Part shown: one piece after another, positions 42,738 to 53,014 of the stretch
Layout of the letters: every line of letters begins with the position of its first letter
Numbering within the stretch: position 1 is the stretch's first letter
DNA from: Streptomyces dengpaensis
GTDB taxonomy: Bacteria; Actinomycetota; Actinomycetes; Streptomycetales; Streptomycetaceae
Length of the DNA: 64,000 nucleotides
Reading direction: 5' to 3'
NCBI RefSeq assembly: GCF_002946835.1
Contig: NZ_CP026652.1
Location: 5,890,001 to 5,954,000 of the forward strand
The notes under the pieces: model-generated
Databases searched by the model: none
What the model was told of the DNA's origin: nothing
The model's input: only the letters and a program-made list of their open reading frames with translations
Program-made: the position numbers and the translations under genes

Positions 42738-43473
42738 AACCCAGCGCTCGCGCGATCCCCGGCTCCTTCGGCCCCAGGAACCGTGGGTCCGGTTCGAACA
42801 GTGCGTCCAGTGCCGCCTTCCCCGCGGCGAAGAGCTCGCGGGCTCCCCCGTAGTACCACGTGGTGTCGTGCGGCTCGTCGACGCCGATGCCGTGCGACGA
42901 GACGCCCGCGGCCTGGCAGAGGGCGACGGCGCGGCGGATGTGGAAGCCCTGGCTGATCAGGACGGCGCGGTCGACGCCGAAGATCTTCTTCGCGCGGACG
43001 CAGGAGTCCCAGGTGTCGAAGCCCGCGTAGTCGGAGACGATGCGCCGGTCGGGCACGCCACGCGCGGTGAGGTACGTGCGCATGGCGTCCGGCTCGTCGT
43101 AGTCCGCGCGGCTGTTGTCCCCGGTGACGAGGACGACCTTGATCTGCCCGGCGCGGTACAGCTGCGCCGCCGCGTCGAGGCGGTGGGCGAGGTAGGGCGA
43201 CGGCTCGCCGTCCCACAGGCCGGCGCCGAAGACCACGGCGACGTCGGTGCGCGGGGCGTCCGCCGTCGTCCGGAGGCGGTCTCCCGTCGATACGTACATC
43301 CAGGTCGCGGGCAGCAGCGCGAGGACGCACAGCAGCATGAACCCCTGCACGGCCCGCCGCTGCCCGCTCCGGGTGCGGGGCAGGCGCGGCAGCCGGAGCA
43401 TGCGCGATAGCCGGAGCGGGCGCGGCATGCGCAGGTTCGGCAGCTTCGGACGGCGTATCAGGCGGCGGCGCAT
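42718..43473 (-). CDS. SanA/YdcF-like DUF218 membrane protein
   Basis: 251 residues. Arg/Pro/Leu-rich N-terminus, one membrane helix (GFMLLCVLALLPATWMYV, ~45-62), then a DUF218 domain with VAVVFGAGLWDGEPSPYLAHRL, VVLVTGDNSRADYDEPDAMRTYL and VLISQGFHIRRAVALCQAAG. SanA-type proteins affect envelope permeability. The start is uncertain (43473 chosen; 43542 also open). The last residues, SPSGV, are coded by the intergenic repeat. Confidence 0.88.
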   Translation of the reverse strand: MRRRLIRRPKLPNLRMPRPLRLSRMLRLPRLPRTRSGQRRAVQGFMLLCVLALLPATWMYVSTGDRLRTTADAPRTDVAVVFGAGLWDGEPSPYLAHRLDAAAQLYRAGQIKVVLVTGDNSRADYDEPDAMRTYLTARGVPDRRIVSDYAGFDTWDSCVRAKKIFGVDRAVLISQGFHIRRAVALCQAAGVSSHGIGVDEPHDTTWYYGGARELFAAGKAALDALFEPDPRFLGPKEPGIARALGFSPSGV

Positions 43474-43683
43474 CGGACGGTCCCCTTCCCAGGTGGCCTC
43501 GCCCCAGGAGGACGCGCTCCGCGATGATCCGGTTCGCATCACGGAGTGATCAGATTCAGTCCCGGAGCCGTCGGCGCAGGTCGCGAACGCTCACACACGC
43601 CGTGCGTCCCATCGTGAAGCCCCGGAAAACACCCGTCATGCCCGTGCAATCGCGGCGCAACGTCGTACCGGCAGGATCGCTCC

Positions 43684-44601
43684 ATGACGGCGTCGAACCC
43701 TTCCCGCGACGATTCCCCGCACCACCCCGGTGGCGAGCAGCCGCCCGGCGGCCACCTCGACAGTACGGCGCAAATCATGAACCGGATCAGCGGCCAGCTC
43801 GGCAGTCAGCTCAGCCTCGTCTCCCGCAACGGCACGCGCCGGGCGGCGCCGCCCGCGCTCGTCCTCGTGGGGCACGGCAGCCGCGACCCCCGCGCGCTGA
43901 GCACCGTACGAAGCCTGATCGAGCGGGTGCGTGAGCTGCGGCCCCACCTGCCGGTGCACCTGGGGCACATAGAGCTGAACGAGCCCCTGCTGCCCGACAC
44001 GCTCGCCGCGCTGCGCACGGGCGACGCCGTCCTCGTCCCGCTGCTGCTCAGCCGCGGCTACCACGTCAAGCAGGACATTCCTGACGCCGCGGCCGCCGCG
44101 CCCCACGTCCGTACCCGCGTCGCCGCCCCGCTCGGCCCGCACCCGCTGCTCGTGGAGACGCTGTACGGGCGGCTCGTCGAGGCCGGATGGCGGACGCGGA
44201 TGAGCGACTCCGCCCGCCGCGCGAGCGCGGTCGTGCTCGCCGCCGCCGGTTCCCGCGACCCCGACGCGGCCGTCGACACGCGCCGCACCGCCCAGCTGCT
44301 CGCCGAACGCCTCGGCGTTCCGGTCGTCCCGGCGTACGCGTCCGCCGCCGCGCCCACCGTGCCCGCGGCCCTGCGCGCCCTCGCCGCCCGCGGCCGCCAC
44401 CGGATCGCCGTCGCCTCCTACTTCACCGCCCCCGGCCGCTTCGCCACCCAGTGCGCCGAGGCCGCCCCCTGGATCGCCGCCGACCCGCTGGGCGACCACC
44501 CGGCGATGGCCCGCCTCGTCCTGCACCGCTACGACCAGGCCGTCGCGACCCCCGAGCGCGCCCCCGAGCCCGCCCCCGAGAGCGCACTGGCCTCGGCCTG
44601 A
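43684..44601 (+). CDS. Sirohydrochlorin chelatase (CbiX-type)
   Basis: 305 residues with two CbiX half-domains: [14 protein letters not shown] with the metal-ligand His, then [11 protein letters not shown] with the second His; the second half ([36 protein letters not shown]) is degenerate. Inserts Fe2+ (or Co2+) into sirohydrochlorin; its position between the nitrate genes and dgt and the siroheme need of NirB favour iron. A disordered Pro/Ser N-terminus (~50 residues) and Glu/Pro tail are present. No clear ribosome site. Confidence 0.9.
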   Translation: MTASNPSRDDSPHHPGGEQPPGGHLDSTAQIMNRISGQLGSQLSLVSRNGTRRAAPPALVLVGHGSRDPRALSTVRSLIERVRELRPHLPVHLGHIELNEPLLPDTLAALRTGDAVLVPLLLSRGYHVKQDIPDAAAAAPHVRTRVAAPLGPHPLLVETLYGRLVEAGWRTRMSDSARRASAVVLAAAGSRDPDAAVDTRRTAQLLAERLGVPVVPAYASAAAPTVPAALRALAARGRHRIAVASYFTAPGRFATQCAEAAPWIAADPLGDHPAMARLVLHRYDQAVATPERAPEPAPESALASA

Positions 44602-44674
44602 ACCGGACGGCCGCACCCCGCCGCTCGCCGCCGACTACGTCCCGATCGTCACCGCCTGCGTTTACTGTCGGTGC

Positions 44675-46045
44675 ATGGAAGGCACTGCACCGAAGGCATA
44701 CGAGAACCACGCGGCATACGAGAACCACGCGGCATACGAGAACCACGCGGCGTACGGCGGGTACGACGACTCCGCCGTCGAGCGCTGGGCCGTCGAGCCC
44801 GACAAACGCCCCGGGCGCACCGCCTTCCAGCGCGACCGCGCGCGCGTGCTGCACTCCGCCGCCCTGCGACGGCTCGCCGGAAAGACCCAGGTCGTCACCC
44901 CCGGCACCCGAAGCCAGGTGTGGGACGCCAGCCCGCGTACGCGTCTGACGCACTCCCTGGAGTGCGCCCAGGTCGGCCGCGAGCTGGGCGCCGCGCTCGG
45001 CTGCGACCCCGACCTGGTCGAGGCGGCCTGCCTCTCGCACGACCTGGGCCATCCGCCCTTCGGGCACAACGGCGAACAGGCGCTGAACGAGTTCGCGGAG
45101 GACTGCGGCGGCTTCGAGGGCAACGCGCAGTCCCTGCGGCTGCTCGCGCGGATCGAGCCCAAGCGATTCGTACCGGACAACGACACAGGGGAACTGGTCA
45201 GCGTGGGCCTCAACCTCACCCGCGCCGTCCTCGACGCCGCCACCAAGTACCCGTGGCCGCGCGGCGCCCACCCCACCGACGCCACGTCGTCGAAATTCGG
45301 GGTCTACGAGGACGACCGTCCCGTCTTCGACTGGGTCCGCAAGGGCGCCCCGGGCACCCGTACGTGCTTCGAGGCCCAGGTCATGGACTGGTCGGACGAC
45401 GTGGCGTACTCGGTGCACGACGTCGAGGACGGTCTGCACGCGGGCCACATCGACCCCAACTGCCTGCAGGCCGAGCCCGAGCGGCAGGAGATCTTCGCGG
45501 TGGCCATCGGGCGGTACGTGCCCGCGGACACGGATCCCGCCGAGCTGGCCGAGGCCCTCGACCGGCTCCTCGACCAGGAGTGGTGGCCGCACGGATACGA
45601 CGGAACGGCCGTCGCGCAGGCCCGGCTGAAGGACGCCACCAGCCAGCTCATCGGCCGCTTCTGCCTGGCCGCGGAGGGCGCCACGCGCGAGACGTACGGC
45701 AGCGGGCGGCTCACGCGGTACGGCGCCGAACTCGTCGTACCGAAAGGCGCGCGCTATGAATGCGCGGTCCTCAAGGCGGTCGCCGACCGGTACGTCATGC
45801 AGCGCGCCGAGCAGGAACGGTTGCGCGCCAATCAGCGGATCGTCGTCGCCGAGCTGGCCGAGGCGCTCACGGCCCGCGCGCCCGACGGACTGGATCCGCA
45901 GTTCCGGGCGCTGTTCGACCAGGCGACCGAGGACCGCGCCCGCAAGCGGGTGATCGTCGACCAGATCGCCTCGCTCACCGACGCCTCGGCGCGTTCCCTG
46001 CATCTCAGGCTCACCACGCGTTCCCATGGGGGCCGTGGAGTGTGA
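44675..46045 (+). CDS. dgt: Deoxyguanosinetriphosphate triphosphohydrolase
   Basis: Hydrolyses dGTP (or dNTPs) to deoxynucleoside and triphosphate. 456 residues, HD-domain: [45 protein letters not shown] with the HD pair, and [15 protein letters not shown]. The N-terminus carries three exact copies of a hexapeptide (AYENHA) coded by an 18-bp repeat, outside the conserved domain. The sequence around the ATG lacks a clear ribosome site. Upstream of the flavoprotein gene and dnaG. Confidence 0.95.
   Translation: MEGTAPKAYENHAAYENHAAYENHAAYGGYDDSAVERWAVEPDKRPGRTAFQRDRARVLHSAALRRLAGKTQVVTPGTRSQVWDASPRTRLTHSLECAQVGRELGAALGCDPDLVEAACLSHDLGHPPFGHNGEQALNEFAEDCGGFEGNAQSLRLLARIEPKRFVPDNDTGELVSVGLNLTRAVLDAATKYPWPRGAHPTDATSSKFGVYEDDRPVFDWVRKGAPGTRTCFEAQVMDWSDDVAYSVHDVEDGLHAGHIDPNCLQAEPERQEIFAVAIGRYVPADTDPAELAEALDRLLDQEWWPHGYDGTAVAQARLKDATSQLIGRFCLAAEGATRETYGSGRLTRYGAELVVPKGARYECAVLKAVADRYVMQRAEQERLRANQRIVVAELAEALTARAPDGLDPQFRALFDQATEDRARKRVIVDQIASLTDASARSLHLRLTTRSHGGRGV
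44696..44749. repeat. Perfect 18-bp tandem repeat x3 at the 5' end of dgt
   Basis: Units 44696-44713, 44714-44731 and 44732-44749 are identical (GCATACGAGAACCACGCG); a partial GCGTAC follows. In-frame, so copy number changes would add or remove six residues. Confidence 0.97.
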
Positions 46046-46138
46046 CCCTGCGTGGCCTGATCGGGCCACTCCCTCTTCCCGCATCACGCTGCGTGCGGGA
46101 CGCTCGCATGTGGCGACATCCTTACGAGGAGGCATCAA

Positions 46139-47404
46139 GTGGTCGACGCGGATCAGACATTCGTCATCGTCGGAGGAGGTCTCGCCGGCGCCAAGGCGGC
46201 CGAGACGCTCCGAACGGAGGGCTTCACCGGCCGCGTGATACTGATCTGCGACGAACGCGACCACCCGTACGAACGCCCGCCGTTGTCCAAGGGCTATCTC
46301 CTCGGCAAGGAGGAGCGCGACAGCGTCTTCGTGCACGAACCCGGGTGGTACGCCCAGAACGACGTCGAGCTGCATCTCGGCCAGACCGTCGACGCCATCG
46401 ACCGCGCCGCGAAGACCGTCCGCTTCGGTGACGACGGCACCCTCGTCCAGTACGACAAGCTGCTCCTCGCGACCGGCGCGGAGCCCCGGCGCCTGGAGAT
46501 TCCGGGTACCGACCTCGCCGGCGTCCACCACCTGCGCCGCCTCGCCCACGCCGAGCGGCTGAAAAGCGTCCTCACCAACCTCGGCCGCGACAACGGCCAC
46601 ATCGTGATCGCGGGCGCCGGCTGGATCGGCCTGGAGGTCGCGGCCGCCGCCCGGGAGTACGGCGCCGAGGTCACCGTCGTCGAACCCGAGCCCACCCCGC
46701 TGCACGCGGTGCTCGGACCCGAGCTCGGCCAGCTCTTCGCCGAGCTGCACCGCGAGCACGGCGTCCGCTTCCACTTCGGCGTCCGGCTCACCGAGATCGT
46801 CGGCCAGGACGGCGTGGTGCTCGCCGCCCGCACCGACGACGGGGAGGAACACCCCGCCCACGACGTCCTCGCGGCCATCGGTGCGGCGCCGCGCACCGGG
46901 CTCGCCGAGGCCGCGGGCCTCACCCTCGTCGACCGCGCGCACGGCGGCGGCATCGCGGTCGACGAGCGGCTGCGCACCTCCGACCCCGACATCTACGCCG
47001 CCGGTGACGTCGCCGCCTTCCACCACCCGCTCTTCGGCACCCGGCTGCGCGTGGAGCACTGGGCCAACGCCCTGAACGGCGGACCGGCCGCCGCCCGCTC
47101 GATGCTGGGCCGCGAGACGACGTACGACCGCGTGCCCTATTTCTTCTCCGACCAGTACGACGTGGGGATGGAGTACTCCGGCTGGGCGCCTCCCGGGTCG
47201 TACGACCAAGTGGTGATCCGGGGTGATGCGGGCAAGCGGGAGTTCATCGCCTTCTGGGAGAAGGAGGGGCGGGTGCTGGCCGGGATGAACGTGAATGTGT
47301 GGGACGTCACGGAGCCGATCCAGCGGCTGATCCGATCCCGGGCCCAGGTGGACACCGACGCCCTCGCCGACCCGCACGTTCCGCTGGACAGCCTGGTCCC
47401 GTGA
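46139..47404 (+). CDS. FAD-dependent ferredoxin reductase-like oxidoreductase
   Basis: 421 residues from GTG 46139 with GAGGAGG upstream. FAD motif TFVIVGGGLAGAKAAETLRTEG, the PYERPPLSKGYL segment typical of ferredoxin/putidaredoxin reductases, NAD motif IVIAGAGWIGLEVAAAAREYG, ADVYAAGD-like DIYAAGDVA, and a C-terminal reductase domain. Transfers electrons from NAD(P)H to a ferredoxin, possibly for a P450 or Rieske enzyme; no such partner is adjacent. Confidence 0.92.
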   Translation: MVDADQTFVIVGGGLAGAKAAETLRTEGFTGRVILICDERDHPYERPPLSKGYLLGKEERDSVFVHEPGWYAQNDVELHLGQTVDAIDRAAKTVRFGDDGTLVQYDKLLLATGAEPRRLEIPGTDLAGVHHLRRLAHAERLKSVLTNLGRDNGHIVIAGAGWIGLEVAAAAREYGAEVTVVEPEPTPLHAVLGPELGQLFAELHREHGVRFHFGVRLTEIVGQDGVVLAARTDDGEEHPAHDVLAAIGAAPRTGLAEAAGLTLVDRAHGGGIAVDERLRTSDPDIYAAGDVAAFHHPLFGTRLRVEHWANALNGGPAAARSMLGRETTYDRVPYFFSDQYDVGMEYSGWAPPGSYDQVVIRGDAGKREFIAFWEKEGRVLAGMNVNVWDVTEPIQRLIRSRAQVDTDALADPHVPLDSLVP

Positions 47405-47470
47405 CGGTCCGGCCTCGTCCCGTGACGGACGGCGGCGCTGGACTGTCACACCGCCCCCGTGCTGTGATTC

Positions 47471-47488
47471 CCGGGGGACAACCCCCGG
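47471..47488 (+). terminator. Hairpin after the reductase gene
   Basis: CCGGGGG-ACAA-CCCCCGG perfect 7-bp stem, 66 bp after the stop and before the dnaG promoter. Confidence 0.55.
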
Positions 47489-47540
47489 ACCCCCGGCCGG
47501 GGGGCGTTCACCTCGCCCCATGAGTGTCAGTTCGGCCCCG

Positions 47541-47546
47541 TAGAAT
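47541..47546 (+). promoter_or_regulatory. dnaG -10 element placed for a leaderless transcript
   Basis: TAGAAT at 47541-47546 ends six bases before the GTG start at 47553, so transcription would start at or beside the start codon. No good -35 and no ribosome site are seen. Confidence 0.6.
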
Positions 47547-47552
47547 CACCTC

Positions 47553-49454
47553 GTGGCTGGAAGGATCAACGACGAGGACGTGAAGGCGGTTCGGGACGCG
47601 GTCCCGATCGACGCCGTGGTGTCCGAGTACCTCCAGCTGCGCAACGCGGGCGGCGGAAACCTGAAAGGTCTCTGCCCCTTCCACGACGAGAAGTCCCCGT
47701 CCTTCCAGGTCAGCCCGAGCAAGGGCCTCTTCCACTGCTTCGGCTGCCAGGAGGGCGGCGACACCATCACGTTCGTGATGAAGGTCGACCACCTCTCCTT
47801 CTCGGAGGCGGTCGAGCGCCTCGCCGGCCAGGCCGGCATCACCCTGCGGTACGAGGAGGGCGGGTACAACCCCGCCCACCAGCGCGGCGAGCGCATCCGC
47901 CTGGTCGAGGCGCACAAGGTCGCCGCGCAGTTCTACATCGAGCAGCTCGACACCAGCCCCGAGGCCGACACGGGCCGCAAGTTCCTCGCCGAGCGTGGTT
48001 TTGACCAGGCCGCCGCCGCCCACTTCGGCGTCGGCTACAGCCCGCAGGGCTGGGACCACCTCACCCGCTATCTGCGCGGCAAGGGCTTCACCGACAAGGA
48101 GCTGGTCGTCTCCGGCCTCTCCCAGGAGGGCCGCCGCGGCCCCATCGACCGCTTCCGCGGCCGCCTCATGTGGCCGATCCGCGACATCGGCGGCGAGGTC
48201 GTCGGCTTCGGCGCCCGCAAGCTGTACGAGTCGGACAACGGCCCGAAGTACCTCAACACCCCCGAGACGGCGATCTACAAGAAGTCCCAGGTCCTGTACG
48301 GCATCGACCTGGCGAAGAAGGAGATCGCGAAGTCGAGCCGGGCCGTGGTGGTCGAGGGCTACACGGACGTCATGGCCTGCCACCTCGCCGGCGTGACCAC
48401 GGCCATCGCCACCTGCGGTACGGCCTTCGGCGGCGACCACATCAAGATCCTCCGCCGGCTCCTGATGGACAACGGCTCGGCGCGCGTGATCTTCACCTTC
48501 GACGGAGACGCGGCCGGCCAGAAGGCCGCCCTGCGCGCCTTCGAGGACGACCAGAAGTTCGCCGCCGAGACGTACATCGCCATCGCCCCCGACGGCATGG
48601 ACCCCTGTGAGCTGCGCCTCGCCAAGGGCGACGAGGCGGTCGCCGACCTGGCCGAACCCCGAACCCCGCTCTTCGAGTTCGCCCTGCGCCAGATCGTCCT
48701 GCGGTACGACCTGGAGACCCCGGCCGGGCGTGCGGCCGCGCTCGACGAGGCGGCGCCCATCGTCGCCCGCATCAAGAACAGCGGCGCACAGCACGAGGTC
48801 GCCGTGCAGCTCGCGGGCATGCTCGGCATCCTCGACACCCAGTTCGTGGTCAAGCGGGTGGCCCAGCTGGCCCGTTGGGCCCGCGACCGCGGCGGCAAGG
48901 GCCCGGCCCCGACCGGACCCCGGTCCCCGCAGACGTACGCCTCCGTCCAGGCAACCATCGGCGGCCCGGCGCTCAACCTGCGCAACCCCGTGTTCGCCAC
49001 CGAGCGCGAGCTGCTCAAACTCGCCCTCCAGCAGCCCGAATTGGTCTCCCCGGCGTTCGACGCGTACGGGATCGACGAGTTCACCGCCCCGCCGTACGCG
49101 GCCGTACGCCTGGCGATCATGGAAGCGGGCGGCGCCGAGTACGGCGTGCAGGACCCTCAGGAGTATCTGGTCCGGGTCCGTGAGACCGCCCCGGACGACG
49201 CGGTGCGCGCGATGGTCACAGAGCTGGCCGTGGAGGCGATCCTGCGCAGGACGGTCGACGAGAACTACGCGGGCGAACAGCTGGTCACCGTCCGCCGACG
49301 GGCCGTCGCCCGCCGCATCACGGACCTCCAGAGCGCGTTCGCCCGCCTGGGCCCGCACGGCGACCCGGCCCAGGCGGCCGCCGTGCAGAACGAGTTGATG
49401 ATCCTCCAGCGGTACGACAGGGCACTGCAGGAGCAGGGTCCGGGCGCGCTCTGA
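47553..49454 (+). CDS. dnaG: DNA primase
   Basis: Synthesises RNA primers for replication. 633 residues from GTG. N-terminal CHC2 zinc domain with C41, H44, C62, C65; DnaG catalytic core (HFGVGYSPQGWDHL, RFRGRLMWPIRDIGGEVVGFGAR, KYLNTPET), Toprim with VVVEGYTDVMA and FTFDGDAAGQKAA, and the C-terminal DnaB-interacting region. Immediately upstream of an HrdA-like sigma gene, an order I recall from S. coelicolor. Confidence 0.97.
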   Translation: MAGRINDEDVKAVRDAVPIDAVVSEYLQLRNAGGGNLKGLCPFHDEKSPSFQVSPSKGLFHCFGCQEGGDTITFVMKVDHLSFSEAVERLAGQAGITLRYEEGGYNPAHQRGERIRLVEAHKVAAQFYIEQLDTSPEADTGRKFLAERGFDQAAAAHFGVGYSPQGWDHLTRYLRGKGFTDKELVVSGLSQEGRRGPIDRFRGRLMWPIRDIGGEVVGFGARKLYESDNGPKYLNTPETAIYKKSQVLYGIDLAKKEIAKSSRAVVVEGYTDVMACHLAGVTTAIATCGTAFGGDHIKILRRLLMDNGSARVIFTFDGDAAGQKAALRAFEDDQKFAAETYIAIAPDGMDPCELRLAKGDEAVADLAEPRTPLFEFALRQIVLRYDLETPAGRAAALDEAAPIVARIKNSGAQHEVAVQLAGMLGILDTQFVVKRVAQLARWARDRGGKGPAPTGPRSPQTYASVQATIGGPALNLRNPVFATERELLKLALQQPELVSPAFDAYGIDEFTAPPYAAVRLAIMEAGGAEYGVQDPQEYLVRVRETAPDDAVRAMVTELAVEAILRRTVDENYAGEQLVTVRRRAVARRITDLQSAFARLGPHGDPAQAAAVQNELMILQRYDRALQEQGPGAL

Positions 49455-49835
49455 GCCGGGACGACCTGTTCCCGCGGCGGGTGCCCTGCCTGCGGGGCCC
49501 CGAAGCCGGACGGCCCCCGCGCACATGCCAATCCCGTACGCCCTTCAAAGGGTTTCGCGCGGCGTGAGCTGCGTACTCGGTCGACTGAGTAACCGCGCGG
49601 TCACGGACCGGACGCAAAAAGTCATCGCACGCCCCTCGTGGCGGCGATGTGTCGTACTCCACACTGGGTTCCGGTGCCTGAGTCCTCGGAGCGCGGCCGA
49701 CCCGCACGCGACGGGTTCCTGATCCCCGCGGTTCCGCCAAACGACTACGGGATGGACAGCGGCGAGGCCGTCGTCCCCATCCCCGACGTACCGCTGCCGC
49801 ACGCCTCAGCAGCGACATTCCTGGAGGTCGCCCCC
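49455..49835 (+). promoter_or_regulatory. dnaG-sigma intergenic region (381 bp)
   Basis: No gene. Contains the near-perfect palindrome ACTCGGTCGACTGAGT (49575-49590) followed by ACCGCGCGGT (49592-49601). These lie about 240 bp before the sigma start and are candidate operators. A frame open from 49638 runs into the sigma gene but lacks a ribosome site. Confidence 0.55.
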
Positions 49836-50972
49836 GTGCAGACCCAGACCCTCACCCAGACCGACAACACCGTCGCCACGGACGCGAATGCCGACGTCGT
49901 CGGGGCGGTACCCGCGCAGAGCCGTGCCGCGCTCCACCCCGAGACGGATCCGGAGGGCCCGCCCGAGCCGCCGATCGGGGCCGTCGACGTAGAGACAGCA
50001 CCCGAGGCCGAGGCGCCCGAGCCCGTCGAACTGCCCCGAGGCCGCACCGCCGACACCGGTGGCCCCTCGTCCGACCTGTTCCGCCAGTATCTGCGGGAGA
50101 TCGGACGGATTCCGCTGCTCACCGCGGCCGAGGAGGTGGAACTCGCCCGCCGCGTCGAGGCCGGTCTCTTCGCCGAGGAGAAGCTCCGCCTCACCCCCGA
50201 CCTGGACAGCCAGCTCGCCCTCGACCTGGACAGGCTGGTCGTCATGGGCCGGATGGCCAAGCGCCGTCTCATCGAGGCGAACCTGCGACTCGTCGTCTCC
50301 GTCGCCAAGCGGTATGTGGGCCGCGGGCTGACCATGCTCGACCTCGTCCAGGAGGGGAATCTCGGGCTCATCCGGGCCGTCGAGAAGTTCGACTACGCGC
50401 GTGGGTACAAGTTCTCGACGTACGCGACCTGGTGGATCCGCCAGGCCATGTCCCGTGCGCTCGCCGACCAGGCCCGGACGATCCGCGTCCCGGTGCACGT
50501 GGTCGAGTTGATCAACCGGGTCGTCCGGGTGCAGCGGCGGATGCTCCAGGAGCGGGGGTACGAGCCGACGCCGGAAGAGGTCGCGGCGCATCTGGACCTG
50601 CCGGCGGAACGCGTGAGCGAGGTCCTTCGTCTGGCCCAGGAGCCCGTGTCCCTGCACGCGCCCGTGGGGGAGGAGGACGACGTGGCCCTCGGCGACCTCA
50701 TCGAGGACGGGGACGCGACCTCGCCGGTCGAGTCGGCGGCGTTCCTGCTGCTCAGGGAGCACCTGGAGGCTGTGCTGTCGACGTTGGGCGAGCGTGAGCG
50801 GAAGGTCGTCCAACTCCGGTACGGGCTCGCGGACGGGCGTCCGCGCACCCTTGAGGAGATAGGCCGCATTTTCGGGGTGACCCGCGAGCGCATCCGCCAG
50901 ATCGAGTCCAAGACCCTCAACAAGCTGAGGGACCACGCCTTCGCGGATCAGCTGCGGGGCTATCTGGACTGA
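49836..50972 (+). CDS. hrdA: Principal-type sigma-70 factor, HrdA-like
   Basis: 378 residues from GTG 49836 with GGAGG 8 nt upstream. A Thr/Gln-rich N-terminus ([11 protein letters not shown]) is followed by region 1.2 ([25 protein letters not shown]), region 2 ([57 protein letters not shown]), region 3, and region 4 HTH ([21 protein letters not shown]). Closely resembles group 1/2 sigma factors (HrdA/B/D). It lacks the long acidic region 1.1 of HrdB. The choice of HrdA rests on length, N-terminus and dnaG neighbour. Confidence 0.85.
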   Translation: MQTQTLTQTDNTVATDANADVVGAVPAQSRAALHPETDPEGPPEPPIGAVDVETAPEAEAPEPVELPRGRTADTGGPSSDLFRQYLREIGRIPLLTAAEEVELARRVEAGLFAEEKLRLTPDLDSQLALDLDRLVVMGRMAKRRLIEANLRLVVSVAKRYVGRGLTMLDLVQEGNLGLIRAVEKFDYARGYKFSTYATWWIRQAMSRALADQARTIRVPVHVVELINRVVRVQRRMLQERGYEPTPEEVAAHLDLPAERVSEVLRLAQEPVSLHAPVGEEDDVALGDLIEDGDATSPVESAAFLLLREHLEAVLSTLGERERKVVQLRYGLADGRPRTLEEIGRIFGVTRERIRQIESKTLNKLRDHAFADQLRGYLD

Positions 50973-50982
50973 GGGGATTTTT

Positions 50983-51079
50983 CTCGCCCCCGCCGCCCCT
51001 ACCCATTCCCGTCACTTGGGGGCTCCGCCCCCAAACACCCGCTCCTCAAACGCCGGAGGGGCTGAGCCCCTCCGGCGTT
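50983..51079. repeat. Streptomyces intergenic repeat, copy 2, with terminator
   Basis: Same module order as copy 1 (CCCCGCCGCCCCTACCC, TTGGGGGCTCCGCCCCCAA, CTCAAACGCCGGAGGGGCTGA). It ends in a perfect 15-bp stem (51049-51063 and 51065-51079), which serves as bidirectional terminator for the convergent sigma and ABC genes. Confidence 0.9.
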
Positions 51080-51085
51080 CGGGGG

Positions 51086-53014
51086 CTAATCCACCTCGGC
51101 CACGGCCTGCGCGAACTGGGCCTTGTAAAGGCGGGCGTACGCGCCGCCCGAGGCGAGCAGCTCCGCATGCGCGCCCTGTTCCACGATCGCCCCGTTCTCC
51201 ATCACCAGAATCGTGTCGGCGTCCCGGATCGTGGAGAGCCTATGCGCGATGACGAACGACGTACGGCCATGCGCGAGCTTGGCCATCGCCTTCTGGATCA
51301 ACACCTCCGTACGCGTGTCGACCGAACTCGTCGCCTCGTCCAGCACCAGAATCACCGGATCCGACAGGAACGCCCGAGCGATCGTGATCAGCTGCTTCTC
51401 ACCCGCGCTCACCCCGGTTCCCTCGTCGTCGATCACGGTGTCGTACCCGTCCGGCAGCGTACGAATGAACCGGTCCGCGTGGGCGGCCCGCGCCGCCTCC
51501 TCGATCTCCCCGCGCGAAACCTCCCGCGAGGCCCCGTACGCGATGTTCTCGGCGATCGTCCCCCCGAACAGCCAGGTGTCCTGGAGCACCATGCCGATCC
51601 CGGACCGGAGTTCGTCCCGGGACATGGACGCGATGTCGACGCCGTCGAGGGTGATGCGCCCGCCGGTGACGTCGTAGAACCGCATCAGCAGGTTCACCAG
51701 GGTCGTCTTGCCGGCGCCCGTGGGGCCGACGATGGCCACCGTGTGGCCGGGCTCCACCTTCAGTGAGAGGTCCTCGATCAGCGGCTTCTCGGGGGCGTAC
51801 CGGAAGGACACGTTCTGCAGTGCCACCCGCCCGGTCAGTTCGTCGGGGCGGGCCGCCGGTACCGGGTCGGCCTCCTGCTCCTCCGCGTCCAGCAGCTCGA
51901 AGATCCGCTCGGCCGAAGCCACCCCGGACTGCACGAGGTTCGCCATCGACGCGACCTGCGTCAGCGGCATGGAGAACTGGCGGGAGTACTGGATGAAGGC
52001 CTGTACGTCGCCGATCGACAGCGAACCCGACGCGACCCGCAGTCCGCCGACCACCGCCACCAGCACATAGTTCAGGTTCGACACGAACATCATCAGCGGC
52101 TGCATGACCCCGCTGTTGAACTGCGCCTTGAACCCGGCCTCGTACAACTTCTCGTTCTCCTCGGCGAACTGCGCCGCCGACTCGTCCTGCCGCCCGAACA
52201 CCTTCACCAGGGTGTGCCCGGTGTACATCTCCTCGATGTGGGCGTTGAGCTTGCCGGTGGTGCGCCACTGCTGCACGAAGTGCGGCTGCGACCGCTTGCC
52301 GATGCGTGTGGCGACGTAGAAGGACAACGGCACCGTGACCAGCGCCACCACGGCGAGGAGCGGTGAGACCCAGAACATCATCGCCAGCACGCCCACGATG
52401 GTGAGCAGGGAGTTGACCAGCTGGCCCAGCGACTGCTGCAGCGTCTGCCCGATGTTGTCGATGTCGTTCGTAGCGCGGCTGAGCACCTCACCGCGCTGCC
52501 GCTTGTCGAAGTACGAGAGGGGCAGGCGCGACAGCTTCGTCTGCAGGTCCTCGCGCATGCGGTACATGGTCCGGTTGACGGCCCGGTTCACCAGACGCGT
52601 CGCCACCGCCATCAGCAGTCCGGCCAGCAGGAAAGCGCCGAGCGCGAGCAGCAGTACGTTCCCGACGGCACCGAAGTCGATGCCCTGGCCGGGGGTGAAG
52701 TCCGTCCCCGACAGCATGTCGGCGACGCCGCCGTCGCCGCGCTCGCGCATCGAGGCGAGGACCTCGGCCTTCGAGGGGCCCGGCTGCATCTCGCGGCCGA
52801 TGATGCCCGCGAAGACGAGGTCGGTGGCCTTGCCGAGGATCTTCGGGCCGACCACCGAGAGCGCGACGCTCAGGACGACGGCGACCAGCATCACGTACAG
52901 GGTGACGCGTTCGGGCTTGAACTGTGCGAGGAGCCGTTTTCCGGACCCCTTGAAATCGATCGAGTGCTGATCAGGGCCGCCCCCGGCCATCATCCGCCCC
53001 ATCGGCCCTGCCAT
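51086..53014 (-). CDS. Heterodimeric ABC exporter subunit with the consensus ATP site
   Basis: 642 residues: six-helix type I transmembrane domain (~35-370) and C-terminal nucleotide-binding domain. Walker A GPTGAGKTT, Walker B LVLDEATSSVD with catalytic Glu, H-loop VIAHRLST are canonical, but the signature is VSAGEKQ instead of LSGGQ. Gly/Met-rich cytoplasmic N-terminus. ATG overlaps the stop of the partner gene (ATGA). Complementary defects in the two subunits identify a heterodimer of the TM287/288 or BmrCD type. Confidence 0.94.
   Translation of the reverse strand: MAGPMGRMMAGGGPDQHSIDFKGSGKRLLAQFKPERVTLYVMLVAVVLSVALSVVGPKILGKATDLVFAGIIGREMQPGPSKAEVLASMRERGDGGVADMLSGTDFTPGQGIDFGAVGNVLLLALGAFLLAGLLMAVATRLVNRAVNRTMYRMREDLQTKLSRLPLSYFDKRQRGEVLSRATNDIDNIGQTLQQSLGQLVNSLLTIVGVLAMMFWVSPLLAVVALVTVPLSFYVATRIGKRSQPHFVQQWRTTGKLNAHIEEMYTGHTLVKVFGRQDESAAQFAEENEKLYEAGFKAQFNSGVMQPLMMFVSNLNYVLVAVVGGLRVASGSLSIGDVQAFIQYSRQFSMPLTQVASMANLVQSGVASAERIFELLDAEEQEADPVPAARPDELTGRVALQNVSFRYAPEKPLIEDLSLKVEPGHTVAIVGPTGAGKTTLVNLLMRFYDVTGGRITLDGVDIASMSRDELRSGIGMVLQDTWLFGGTIAENIAYGASREVSRGEIEEAARAAHADRFIRTLPDGYDTVIDDEGTGVSAGEKQLITIARAFLSDPVILVLDEATSSVDTRTEVLIQKAMAKLAHGRTSFVIAHRLSTIRDADTILVMENGAIVEQGAHAELLASGGAYARLYKAQFAQAVAEVD

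Noticed and set aside
49638..49835. 66-residue N-terminal extension of the sigma factor
   Set aside because: No ribosome site upstream and composition unlike sigma region 1; GTG 49836 has GGAGG at the right distance.
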